NCBI GenBank assembly: GCA_945950065.1
Contig: CAMFGQ010000004.1
Coordinates: 1 to 25,538 of the forward strand
DNA from: an uncultured Clostridia bacterium
GTDB taxonomy: Bacteria; Bacillota; Clostridia; Peptostreptococcales; Acidaminobacteraceae
Direction of reading: 5' to 3'
DNA: 25,538 nt
How positions within the stretch are numbered: position 1 is the stretch's first letter; each line of letters starts with the position of its first letter. The translations under genes and the position numbers were made by a program. Under the pieces are notes generated by a model. The model was not told the origin of the DNA, did not search any database, and saw nothing but the letters and a program-made list of their open reading frames with translations. Shown here piece after piece: positions 1 to 7,883 of the stretch.

Positions 1-170
1 CCCTTAATCCAAGGGCGCTGTTCATTTTTCGAATAACTTATGCTGTGCTAAAGACTTCTTCCTTGCTTCTATCCAAGGATGCTTTCTCGTGTCTTAGAAT
101 AAATCCTCAAGCCTTAGAAAGGCCTCGTTGCTACTCCGCCATCAACTGTGTTTGACTGAGGATAAGAAGA

Positions 171-1460
171 TTATTCTCTCCTTAACTCTTCTAGATATTC
201 CTTTCTTCTCTCTAAAGGATAGGGGAGCATCTTTGGAGACTCGGTAAAGGCAAGAAACTCATCCTTATCCATCCACTCATAATGAATGGTTTCACCCTCT
301 TGTAAAAGAATGCTTTCGGGGTCTTGGTCTGTCTCGCATAGATAGGAATGAAAGATACTATGGAGCTCAGGATAGACATTGCGGTTTTGGAGAGTGAACC
401 GGCCTTCTTTGATGCCTGTTTCCTCAAGGAGTTCTCGTTTAACGGCCTCTAAGGAAGTTTCTCCATGTAATGCGCTACCACTTGCTGAGGCTTCAAAGAA
501 CCCAGGAGCTTGCTTTTTATCATAGGAGCGCTGAACAACGAGAAACTTTCCATTTGTATGACGAACAATGACCTCCACGACAAGGTGATAGATATCTTTG
601 GGGATGGGGGTATGTCGTGCAAGAAGAAATCCTGCAGGAGATTCATCCTCATTGAGTGCATCCCATAATTCAGCTGGAGGAATAATCTGACGTTTAACTA
701 GAGCCTGATAGATCCCATCCTCATCAACAGAAGCTGTGACATCGTCTGCCTGGACTTTTACCTCATCTGCAGCGTTACCCATAGCGACCCCTTCACCTGT
801 TGCACGCAAAAGATCGATGTCATTGCCACCATCTCCAAAGGCGAGACTTTCTTCTTTAGGGATGCCAAAGTAGTCTAAAAAGAGTTCAACTCCTCTGTGT
901 TTTCCACCCTCTTTTGAAATTACATCATTAAATAGTGGATGCCAACGTAATACTCTGGAATTTGGCATGTAGGAAGAGACTATATGATCCAGCTCCTTTG
1001 GCATGTAGAGGTTAAGTTGGTAGACTTCTTTTTCAATGGTTTTCTCTGGATCCTCAAAGTAATGATCCGTTAAAGTGGAGCCCAAGAGATCATCAATCTC
1101 TTTTGCTTCATCTGAGGTGAAATTTCTTGATAAAAAATCCTTACCGATAAACTCACAGGTTATCTGATGCTCTTCTAGTAAACCTAATAACCCCCTTAAA
1201 TCATCCTTCCTTAAAGGGGACTCCAACAAGACCTGGTCCCCAGTGAAGACATACTGTCCATTTAAGGTAATAAAGCCATCAAAGTCAAAGCCATAGTCTT
1301 TGAGTAGAACCGCCACACTGGGTCCTCTACCTGTGGCTGCAATGAGTTTGATGCCTTTATTCTGTAATTCCTTTAGGGCATAAAGTGTTGTTGGTGGTAT
1401 GCTTAGCGTCTTGTGGCTAAGAAGCGTACCATCAACATCAAAAAAGACGATGGAAACCAT
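171..1460 (-). CDS. HAD-IIB (Cof-type) phosphatase fused to a Nudix hydrolase
   Basis: The 429-residue protein has two enzymes in one chain. Residues 1-260 are a Cof-type HAD phosphatase: the DVDGT nucleophile motif lies at 8-12 and the metal-binding GDGGNDID motif at 209-216. Residues about 290-429 are a Nudix hydrolase with a complete Nudix box (G-x5-E-x7-RELLEETGI) at 328-350. Members of these families hydrolyse sugar/nucleotide phosphates and nucleoside-diphosphate-linked compounds respectively, so a house-cleaning role is likely but the substrates are unknown. The ATG start is preceded by AAAGGA at good spacing. It is the last gene of a minus-strand operon, 22 bp after the asparaginase-like gene. 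Both active sites look intact. Domain calls are firm; the combined function is not. Confidence 0.9.
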   Translation of the reverse strand: MVSIVFFDVDGTLLSHKTLSIPPTTLYALKELQNKGIKLIAATGRGPSVAVLLKDYGFDFDGFITLNGQYVFTGDQVLLESPLRKDDLRGLLGLLEEHQITCEFIGKDFLSRNFTSDEAKEIDDLLGSTLTDHYFEDPEKTIEKEVYQLNLYMPKELDHIVSSYMPNSRVLRWHPLFNDVISKEGGKHRGVELFLDYFGIPKEESLAFGDGGNDIDLLRATGEGVAMGNAADEVKVQADDVTASVDEDGIYQALVKRQIIPPAELWDALNEDESPAGFLLARHTPIPKDIYHLVVEVIVRHTNGKFLVVQRSYDKKQAPGFFEASASGSALHGETSLEAVKRELLEETGIKEGRFTLQNRNVYPELHSIFHSYLCETDQDPESILLQEGETIHYEWMDKDEFLAFTESPKMLPYPLERRKEYLEELRRE

Positions 1461-1482
1461 GGAAAGTCCTTTCTACATATGA

Positions 1483-2496
1483 CTAGAGATTCTCTCGATT
1501 TACCTTTAGTTTGAAGTCAACCTTTGTCTCTCCGACAACCTTACCTTGATGGTTTTTCAACTTCATGGAGAGATAGCTCTCAAAGGGTTTCTTGTCTTCT
1601 TCTGTGATGATTCCAGCTTGAAGAAGGGCTTCGAGGACGATTCCTGGAAGAAGATCTGCTTCTCCACTCTCCACCTTTACTGCAAGGCCAAGACCTTTGT
1701 GTTTGATGGTTAAAGCGTAGAAGGCGTTTGCGCCTCCCTTAGCAATGACTTTGTTTTTAAGATGGAGCATCAGATCTGTACAGAGTCGTCCTTCTCCTGA
1801 CACCATTTCAGGATACTTCTCCATTGCTTTTGTGATGCGCCTAATGTTCTCGTGACGCTTTTTTTGAGGTAAAGAAGAATCATCATCAAGGCGAGCAAAA
1901 GCTTGTGCCCATTTGTAGAGGGGTGCTCCATGAACAGGTGCTCCACAACCATCTGTGGCAATGCCAAAGAGTTCTGCATCCATGTCAGTGAAATCACTTA
2001 GAACATTAAGGATTCTCTTTTGATGGGGGTGGTCCTCATCTAAATAGCTTTTTAGATCTTCGTTTTTATAGAGTGCACTTATAAGCATAGCTGCGTGTTT
2101 AGCAGAACAGTTATTATGAAGAGCAGTTGGTTCTTCTCCTTTTTCTTCCATAAGGAGTCGCGCATCCTTCATCAGGGGAGGATGAGCTCCACATTGTAGA
2201 TGTTCAACGGAGAGTTTGGTCTTTTTGAGTATGCTGGCAACAGCATCCACATGATCCTGAGTGCCACCATGGCTTCCACACATAATGGCTAACTCTTTTT
2301 GTGAGATTTTGTAGTGGTCGATGGCTCCTGTTTCAAGGGCTGCTAAAGCTTGGAAAGGCTTGGTTGAACTTCGGGCAAAGGTAAAGCGGAAAGGATCCCC
2401 ATAATAATAGACAATCTTCCCCTGAGCATCGGCGATGACCACATGGCCATCATAGGTTAAATCAGTATATTTACCTCGGGTTGTTTTGGCGATCAT
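1483..2496 (-). CDS. Asparaginase II family protein
   Basis: This 337-residue protein matches the asparaginase II family (the bacterial thermolabile-type asparaginases, unrelated in sequence to the AnsA/AnsB type). Visible family features are the SSTKPFQ segment near the N terminus, the CGSHGG segment, and the NNCSAKHAAML segment in the middle. Such proteins hydrolyse L-asparagine to aspartate and ammonia, although many members are uncharacterised. I chose the ATG at 2496 because GGAGG sits 6 nt upstream; a TTG 12 nt further upstream would place the ribosome binding site inside the gene. The first 26 bp overlap the end of the PAP2 gene, so translation is probably coupled. It is the middle gene of the three-gene minus-strand operon. 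Confidence 0.85.
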   Translation of the reverse strand: MIAKTTRGKYTDLTYDGHVVIADAQGKIVYYYGDPFRFTFARSSTKPFQALAALETGAIDHYKISQKELAIMCGSHGGTQDHVDAVASILKKTKLSVEHLQCGAHPPLMKDARLLMEEKGEEPTALHNNCSAKHAAMLISALYKNEDLKSYLDEDHPHQKRILNVLSDFTDMDAELFGIATDGCGAPVHGAPLYKWAQAFARLDDDSSLPQKKRHENIRRITKAMEKYPEMVSGEGRLCTDLMLHLKNKVIAKGGANAFYALTIKHKGLGLAVKVESGEADLLPGIVLEALLQAGIITEEDKKPFESYLSMKLKNHQGKVVGETKVDFKLKVNRENL

Positions 2497-3046
2497 CGTT
2501 TCCTCCAAAGAAATGAAGTAGTCCTAGGGCGGTGGTCATGCCTATGGCTGAACCAACACTCACATCACTTGGGAAGTGCACACCTAGATACATACGGCTT
2601 AAAGCCATGAGCAAAATATAAAGATAGGCGAGAACACGATAATCTCTGCCTGTTTTTTCTTTCAAGAAATGGGAAAGAAGTAGTATGAAGCAACTACTGA
2701 CCATGGCGTGGCCACTAGGGAAGGAATAGCTGTTTTCTACAGCCAGTGCTTCCACCACGGGTCTTGCTCTCATAAAGACAGACTTAATCAGATGATTAAG
2801 AATCCAACAACCCAAGGTGCCTAGAGGGATAAGCAGATGATAGGGCTTGTCTTTCCAGAGAAGCACAAGAAGCAGTAGATTGAAGGGTACGAGAAATCTC
2901 CAACTGCCTAGGAAGGCAAGAGTTTTTGCTAGGGCTGTGAGAACGGGGTTTCGTAAACCGATGAGGGCGATTAAAACACTTTGATCCCATGGACTTAGAT
3001 AGAATATGAGTCCAATGAGCAATAAGATAACAATTACTTTTTTCAT
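2471..3046 (-). CDS. PAP2-family membrane phosphatase
   Basis: This is a 191-residue integral membrane protein of the PAP2 (type 2 phosphatidic acid phosphatase) family. All three catalytic signatures are present: K88-x6-RP (K88, R95, P96), PSGH at 110-113 with the catalytic histidine, and SR-x3-G-x-H-x3-D at 150-161. Several hydrophobic helices surround them. Relatives remove phosphate from lipid pyrophosphates such as undecaprenyl pyrophosphate or from phosphatidate analogues at the outer face of the membrane, so lipid-carrier recycling is plausible. The ATG at 3046 follows GGAGG; the frame is open further upstream, but no better start exists there. It is the first gene of the minus-strand operon and is divergent from the nitroreductases with 73 bp between them. 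Confidence 0.9.
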   Translation of the reverse strand: MKKVIVILLLIGLIFYLSPWDQSVLIALIGLRNPVLTALAKTLAFLGSWRFLVPFNLLLLVLLWKDKPYHLLIPLGTLGCWILNHLIKSVFMRARPVVEALAVENSYSFPSGHAMVSSCFILLLSHFLKEKTGRDYRVLAYLYILLMALSRMYLGVHFPSDVSVGSAIGMTTALGLLHFFGGNDDRQNNPR

Positions 3047-3119
3047 ACTTCCTCCAAGGCCTAGTTTATCATAAGGGGAAGTTGAAAAGAATAGAAACAC
3101 GGAGGAAAGAGGAAAGCAA

Positions 3120-3971
3120 ATGAAAAAATCTTTTCTACTCATGGGCATTTGGGCAGAAGAGGGTGATCGTACACCCGCGATGCTGGAAGAGGAATTGAGA
3201 AGCAGACTGGATGAGATTACCAGTCCTGGAACCCTCTATGCACTGAAAGAAAAACGAGGTGACCACTGGGTGAACTTTGTTGGTGCCCGTGTGGAAAGTT
3301 ATGATCCACTGCCTGAAGGCATGGAGGTTTGGTACCTCAGTGGTGATTTCTCTGGGGAACCAAAGGAAATGGCCACAGAACTTAAAAATCTTGAGACAGG
3401 ACAAATCCTCTATCAAGAGAAAAAAGAAGTCGACAATACCCATCTACTCAAATATCTCTGGAAGGATGCTGCAGCGAAGAATGTTCTTTTTGAAAGACGT
3501 AGCGTGCGCAACTTTCGAGACCAAGAAGTAGAGGACGAGAAGATTGAGCGCATGCTGCGAGCGGCTATGCAAGCACCCTCTGCGAGAAATCAGCAGCCTT
3601 GGAATTTTATTGTGGTGAGGGATAGGGAGAGAATGAATAAACTGGCTTCCGAATTCTCCACCATGAGAATGCTAGATCATGCACCTCTATGTATTGCCCT
3701 CCTTGGCAACATGGAAGTTCTTACCTCTCCTAGGCGCTGGTCACAGGATCTTTCTGCTGCTACACAAAATCTCCTCCTTGAAGCCCATCTTCAGGGCCTA
3801 GGGGCGGTTTGGTTAGGTGTTTATCCAGAAGAAGAACGCATGGATCCGGTGGCAGAAGTGTTAGAAATCGAAGATCCCCTTGTGCCCTTTGCCCTTGTGG
3901 CCATTGGCTATCCAGAAGAGTATCCGAAGCCCGTAGATCGTTTTGATGAGAGCAGGATCTCCTATCTATGA
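3120..3971 (+). CDS. Nitroreductase with an extra N-terminal GyrI-like domain
   Basis: The 283-residue protein has two parts. Residues about 118-283 are an FMN-dependent nitroreductase: RRSVRNF at 126-132 and APSARNQQPW at 152-161 are the usual phosphate/FMN contacts, and a helix with a GLGAVWLG segment follows near 226-233. Residues 1-105 are not part of that family. Their pattern (a small N-terminal strand, a helix ending RLDEI, then GTLYAL, a FVGARVES strand, and a PLPEGMEV turn) resembles GyrI/Rob-type small-molecule binding domains; this is pattern recognition, not a search result. The domain could present a hydrophobic substrate to the flavin site. The stop overlaps the next nitroreductase start (ATGA), so the two are translationally coupled. 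A GGAGG lies upstream of the ATG. Confidence 0.85.
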   Translation: MKKSFLLMGIWAEEGDRTPAMLEEELRSRLDEITSPGTLYALKEKRGDHWVNFVGARVESYDPLPEGMEVWYLSGDFSGEPKEMATELKNLETGQILYQEKKEVDNTHLLKYLWKDAAAKNVLFERRSVRNFRDQEVEDEKIERMLRAAMQAPSARNQQPWNFIVVRDRERMNKLASEFSTMRMLDHAPLCIALLGNMEVLTSPRRWSQDLSAATQNLLLEAHLQGLGAVWLGVYPEEERMDPVAEVLEIEDPLVPFALVAIGYPEEYPKPVDRFDESRISYL

Positions 3972-4468
3972 AAAACATCGTTTTTAGAAGACGCAGTGTT
4001 CGCACCTATCAGGATGAAGAGGTTCCAAAGGACGTTATCGAGAGCCTTTTGAGAGCTGCTATGCAGGCGCCCAGCGCGCACAATCAACAGCCTTGGCATT
4101 ATGTTGTGGTGCGGAAGAAAGAAGTCATTGAAGAGCTGGCTGAGGCGGGACCCCATGCTGTCATGTTGAAGAATTCGCCCCTTGCTATCGTACTCCTAGC
4201 CGATCCTGATGAGTTTGTGATGGAGCACTTTTGGCCTCAGGATCTAGCTGCATCAGCTACGACATTACTTCTTCAAGCGGTAGATCAGGGTTATGGTGGA
4301 TGTTGGATTGGTGTCTATCCTGAAGAGGATAAGATGGAACATGCCAAAACTGTATTAGGGATAAAGAGTGATCTAATCCCCTTTGCCATTCTTTCTTTAG
4401 GGAAACCACGAAAAGAGGTTATCCCCAGGGACTGTTATGATGAAGGGAAAATCCAGTGGATTGAATAG
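3968..4468 (+). CDS. Nitroreductase family protein
   Basis: A 166-residue FMN-dependent nitroreductase made of the catalytic domain alone. RRRSVRTY near the N terminus and APSAHNQQPW match the FMN-binding positions of the preceding paralogue, as do the Q-D-L-A-A helix and the GGCWIGVYPEE segment. It starts in the ATGA overlap with the upstream gene. The resemblance to residues 118-283 of that gene suggests a tandem duplication, one copy having the extra N-terminal domain. Members reduce nitro groups, quinones or flavins with NAD(P)H; some act as heterodimers, which the coupled translation would favour. The substrate is unknown. A terminator begins at its stop codon. Confidence 0.88.
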   Translation: MKNIVFRRRSVRTYQDEEVPKDVIESLLRAAMQAPSAHNQQPWHYVVVRKKEVIEELAEAGPHAVMLKNSPLAIVLLADPDEFVMEHFWPQDLAASATTLLLQAVDQGYGGCWIGVYPEEDKMEHAKTVLGIKSDLIPFAILSLGKPRKEVIPRDCYDEGKIQWIE

Positions 4469-4490
4469 GAAGGGTTTTCCTTCCTTTTTT
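4467..4490 (+). terminator. Rho-independent terminator after the nitroreductase pair
   Basis: A 7-bp stem (4467-4473 with 4479-4485) around the loop GTTTT is followed by a run of T. The left arm starts inside the stop codon of the second nitroreductase. Confidence 0.8.
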
Positions 4491-4548
4491 CATGCAAAAA
4501 TTTATTCTTTTTTCTCTTAAAACCCATGTAAGAATCTTTTTCAACCCC

Positions 4549-4576
4549 TTGACCTTTTCACTTCATGGTGTATAAT
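4549..4576 (+). promoter_or_regulatory. Sigma-A promoter of clpB
   Basis: The -35 box TTGACC (4549-4554) and the perfect -10 box TATAAT (4571-4576) are separated by 16 bp. The predicted transcription start falls at about 4583, inside the CIRCE operator. Confidence 0.85.
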
Positions 4577-4580
4577 GGTA

Positions 4581-4607
4581 TTAGCACTCATTAGTGTCGA
4601 GTGCTAA
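4581..4607 (+). promoter_or_regulatory. CIRCE operator (HrcA binding site)
   Basis: A perfect inverted repeat TTAGCACTC-N9-GAGTGCTAA matches the CIRCE consensus bound by the heat-shock repressor HrcA. It overlaps the predicted start of transcription and ends just before the clpB ribosome binding site, so HrcA would repress clpB directly. HrcA itself is not encoded in this window. Confidence 0.95.
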
Positions 4608-4619
4608 TAGGAGGTAATG

Positions 4620-7202
4620 ATGGATTACAATCGCATGACAAAAAGCGTGATTGAAGGACTCAATCAGGCAAATTTTATTGCCACTGAATACGCCAATAGT
4701 CTACTTGATCCTGAACATATATTGATGGGACTACTAGAAGAAGACAAAAGCTTTTGTGGAGAGATTCTAGAAAAAGCTGGGGTATCTGTGGCTGCTATAA
4801 GAGTGGCTTTGCAAGAAGCCATTTCAAAGAAACCCAAAGTTTCTGGCAATCAACAAGTGTATCTTTCCTCTAGAAGCAACAATCTCTTGATGAAAGCGGA
4901 CCGCTTAGCACAAGCCATGAAGGATGAGTTTGTTTCTGTAGAGCATCTTTTGCTGGCTATCTTAGATAGCGATGGTGCAGCTAAGGATCTTTTAGTGAGC
5001 CGTGGCTTAACAAAAGAGAGCCTTATGAAAGCTTTAAAAGGAATCCGTGGAGACAAGAGAGTGACTAGTGACTCCCCTGAAGATACCTACAACGTCCTAG
5101 AAAAATACGGAACTGATCTTGTGGAACTTGCACGTGAAAATCGACTTGATCCTGTTATTGGTAGAGATGAAGAGATTCGTCGCACCATTCGCATTCTTTC
5201 CCGTAAAACAAAAAACAATCCTGTGCTCATTGGTGAGCCAGGGGTAGGTAAAACAGCCATTGCTGAAGGGCTCGCCCAGCGTATTGTACGTGGTGATGTT
5301 CCTGATAGCATGAAGGAGAAAACAATTTTTGCTCTTGATATGGGAGCTTTAGTAGCTGGTGCCAAATACCGTGGTGAATTCGAAGAGCGCCTCAAAGCAG
5401 TTCTAGATGAAGTAAAGAATAGTGATGGAGAAATCATTATGTTTATCGATGAGCTGCACAATATTGTTGGAGCAGGAAAAAGTGAAGGTGCCATGGATGC
5501 TGGCAACATGCTTAAACCTCTTCTTGCAAGGGGAGAGCTCAATGCCATTGGTGCTACTACCCTCAATGAGTACCAGAAGTATATTGAGAAGGATGCTGCA
5601 CTAGAAAGACGCTTCCAGCCTGTTATGGTTCTTGAGCCTACAGTGGAGGATACCATTACCATTCTTCGTGGTCTAAAAGAGCGTTATGAAATTTTCCATG
5701 GAGTGAGCATTACTGATGGAGCCTTGATTGAGGCTGCTACTTTATCTAGTCGCTACATTAGTGATCGTTTCTTACCCGATAAGGCCATTGACCTTGTGGA
5801 TGAGGCTTGTGCTCTGATTAAAACCGAAATGGAGTCTATGCCACTGGAGATGGATGCCATCTCAAGAAAGATCATGACCAAGGAAATTGAGCTTGAAGCT
5901 CTTAAAAAAGAAACCGATGAAAAGAGCAAGGAGAGAAGAGAAACTCTAGAAGAGGAACTTCTAGCTCTGAAAGAAGAATTCAAACTCCTTGATGATCAGT
6001 GGCAGGAAGAAAAACTAGATGTTGAGAAATCTAGTGAATTGAAGCTTCAAATTGAAGATGTCCAAAATCAAATTGAAGCAGCTCAACGAGAGTATGATCT
6101 TCAGCGTGTGGCTGAACTGAGCTATGGTGTTCTTCCTAAATTAAAAGAAGAACTGGAAAAAGCCATGGAGAGCACGGGTGATGCAGATCATCAGCTCTTG
6201 CGTCAAGCTGTTACAGAAGAAGAGATTGCAGGTGTTGTCTCTAGATGGACTGGAATTCCTCTAGAAAAGCTTATGGAGACAGAGCGTCAGAAACTCATAA
6301 ATCTTGCTGATCTTTTAGCAGAAGAAGTCATTGGACAGCCCGAAGCAGTAAAGCGTGTAGCTGAGGCCATCATTCGCTCCCGTGCCGGAGTGAAGGATCC
6401 CAGTAAACCAGTAGGAAGTTTCCTCTTCCTTGGACCTACTGGTGTAGGTAAAACAGAACTTGCACGCAGTGTTGCAAGACAGCTCTTTGATTCAGAAAAG
6501 AACATGGTGCGTATTGATATGAGTGAATATATGGAGAAACACTCTGTAGCTCGTCTTATTGGAGCACCTCCAGGATATGTTGGCTATGAAGAAGGTGGTC
6601 AGCTGACAGAAGCTATAAGAAGACAACCCTACAGTGTGATTCTCTTTGATGAGATTGAAAAAGCCCATAGGGATATCTTCAATGTTCTTCTTCAAGTTCT
6701 TGATGATGGACATATCACCGATGCCAAGGGAAGAACTGTAGACTTCAAGAACACCATTATCATCATGACTTCTAACATCGGTTCAGAAGAATTGCTAGCC
6801 AGCATGGAAGAAAAAGGAGAGATTGATGAACGAACAAGAGAAAGTGTTCTCAGAGATCTTCACGCCTATTTCAAACCTGAATTCCTAAACCGTCTTGATG
6901 AGATTGTTCTCTACAATCCTTTGACCAAAGAGGATATGAAAGCCATCATCGATCTTCAACTCAAAGAGTTGGCTGAGAGACTAGAAGAGCAGGACATTCG
7001 TCTTCGTATCAGCGATGAGGCTAAGGATTATGTGATCAAAGAGTCCTATGATGTCCGTTTTGGAGCAAGACCCATGAAGCGCTATCTACAGCGTCATGTG
7101 GAGACTCTCTTTGGTATGGCCATCATTAAGGGTGATATTGTACCTGGAAGCCATGCCCTGGTAGATGTTGCGGATGATCAACTCTTTATACGACAAGAAT
7201 AG
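4620..7202 (+). CDS. clpB: ATP-dependent disaggregase ClpB
   Basis: This 860-residue protein is ClpB, the AAA+ chaperone that works with DnaK to extract proteins from aggregates. Order of parts (numbered from the ATG at 4617): two Clp N-terminal repeats (1-145), first ATPase domain with Walker A GEPGVGKT at 206-213 and Walker B FIDE near 276-279, a coiled-coil middle domain at about 400-525, second ATPase domain with Walker A GPTGVGKT at 606-613 and Walker B LFDEIEKAH, and a C-terminal domain. The long middle domain and total length fit ClpB rather than ClpC, ClpA or ClpE. Two ATGs are adjacent (4617, 4620); AGGAGG ends 2 nt before the first and 5 nt before the second, so I prefer the second. 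It stands alone with its own promoter, CIRCE and terminator. Confidence 0.97.
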   Translation: MDYNRMTKSVIEGLNQANFIATEYANSLLDPEHILMGLLEEDKSFCGEILEKAGVSVAAIRVALQEAISKKPKVSGNQQVYLSSRSNNLLMKADRLAQAMKDEFVSVEHLLLAILDSDGAAKDLLVSRGLTKESLMKALKGIRGDKRVTSDSPEDTYNVLEKYGTDLVELARENRLDPVIGRDEEIRRTIRILSRKTKNNPVLIGEPGVGKTAIAEGLAQRIVRGDVPDSMKEKTIFALDMGALVAGAKYRGEFEERLKAVLDEVKNSDGEIIMFIDELHNIVGAGKSEGAMDAGNMLKPLLARGELNAIGATTLNEYQKYIEKDAALERRFQPVMVLEPTVEDTITILRGLKERYEIFHGVSITDGALIEAATLSSRYISDRFLPDKAIDLVDEACALIKTEMESMPLEMDAISRKIMTKEIELEALKKETDEKSKERRETLEEELLALKEEFKLLDDQWQEEKLDVEKSSELKLQIEDVQNQIEAAQREYDLQRVAELSYGVLPKLKEELEKAMESTGDADHQLLRQAVTEEEIAGVVSRWTGIPLEKLMETERQKLINLADLLAEEVIGQPEAVKRVAEAIIRSRAGVKDPSKPVGSFLFLGPTGVGKTELARSVARQLFDSEKNMVRIDMSEYMEKHSVARLIGAPPGYVGYEEGGQLTEAIRRQPYSVILFDEIEKAHRDIFNVLLQVLDDGHITDAKGRTVDFKNTIIIMTSNIGSEELLASMEEKGEIDERTRESVLRDLHAYFKPEFLNRLDEIVLYNPLTKEDMKAIIDLQLKELAERLEEQDIRLRISDEAKDYVIKESYDVRFGARPMKRYLQRHVETLFGMAIIKGDIVPGSHALVDVADDQLFIRQE

Positions 7203-7211
7203 ACCTTTTTA

Positions 7212-7243
7212 AACCTCGATTTACATGTCGAGGTTTTCTTTTT
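7212..7243 (+). terminator. Terminator after clpB
   Basis: An 8-bp stem AACCTCGA/TCGAGGTT (7212-7219 with 7228-7235) with an 8-nt loop is followed by TTCTTTTT. Confidence 0.85.
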
Positions 7244-7282
7244 GAGGCAAGAGGGGTATATCTAGTCCAATGGAGGTGAAGT

Positions 7283-7819
7283 ATGAGCAAAATTTATACA
7301 AAAGGTGGAGACAAAGGACAAACATCACTCTTTGATTTAGTTCGCGTCTCTAAGGATGATATTCGTGTAGAGGCCTATGGATCAGTGGATGAACTGGGTG
7401 CAGCATTAGGCGTAGCTAAGAACTTTGTTGAAGATGATGTGATGCGAGAGACCATTACATCCATTCAGCATAAACTTTTTACCGTAGCAGCATGTCTTGC
7501 CACAGAAGACCAAACCAAAATTCCTGTCAAGATTAATGAAGAAGATATCGATGGTCTAGAGAAGGTCGTGGATAAGTACATGGACGCAATCCAACGCGAA
7601 AGCTGTTTTATTGTCAATGGTTCGGGTAAGCGCAGTGCTTTTCTTCATGTAGCAAGAACTGTATGTAGAAGAGCAGAGCGTAGAGTCATTACTCTTTCTG
7701 GCATTGCAGAGGTGGATCCTCTTGTCATTAAGTATTTGAATCGCTTGTCTGATGCTATTTACGCCATGGCTCGTTACAATGAAGATACTGAGGAATGTGT
7801 ACTTTTTGATAAAGAATAG
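7283..7819 (+). CDS. pduO: PduO-type ATP:cob(I)alamin adenosyltransferase
   Basis: The 178-residue protein matches the PduO family, which transfers the adenosyl group of ATP to cob(I)alamin to make coenzyme B12. Diagnostic segments are YTKGGDKGQTSL at 5-16 (ATP binding), GSVDELGA at 33-40, RTVCRRAER at 125-133 and YLNRLSDAIYAMAR at 151-164. The usual proline-glycine turn before the RTVCRRAER helix reads NGSGKRSA here. It stands alone between two terminators, preceded by GGAGGTG, so it is not part of a visible B12 or pdu/eut operon. Together with the cobalamin riboswitch near 9.8 kb it indicates that the cell uses adenosylcobalamin. Confidence 0.93.
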   Translation: MSKIYTKGGDKGQTSLFDLVRVSKDDIRVEAYGSVDELGAALGVAKNFVEDDVMRETITSIQHKLFTVAACLATEDQTKIPVKINEEDIDGLEKVVDKYMDAIQRESCFIVNGSGKRSAFLHVARTVCRRAERRVITLSGIAEVDPLVIKYLNRLSDAIYAMARYNEDTEECVLFDKE

Positions 7820-7831
7820 GGAAGCAAAGGA

Positions 7832-7864
7832 AAGCTCTTGGTCATGACCAAGAGCTTACTTTTT
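7832..7864 (+). terminator. Terminator between the adenosyltransferase and the convergent dehydrogenase
   Basis: A 26-bp perfect palindrome (7832-7857, AAGCTCTTGG and its complement) is followed by ACTTTTTTT. It serves the plus-strand gene well; on the minus strand the T-run is weak. Confidence 0.85.
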
Positions 7865-7883
7865 TTGCTTTTATTTGTTTCTT

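Noticed and set aside
1..170. Hairpin CCCTT/AAGGG at 1-15 and AGCCTT/AAGGCC near 113-123 as terminators
   Set aside because: Neither stem is followed by a proper T-run in the needed direction; nothing else is supportable in this end piece.
3047..3119. Divergent promoters between the PAP2 and nitroreductase genes
   Set aside because: Promoters must exist here but no pair of boxes is convincing on either strand.
5087..5662. 191-codon open frame antisense to clpB
   Set aside because: It is a mirror of the conserved first ATPase domain of ClpB, with low-complexity Ser/Arg-rich translation.
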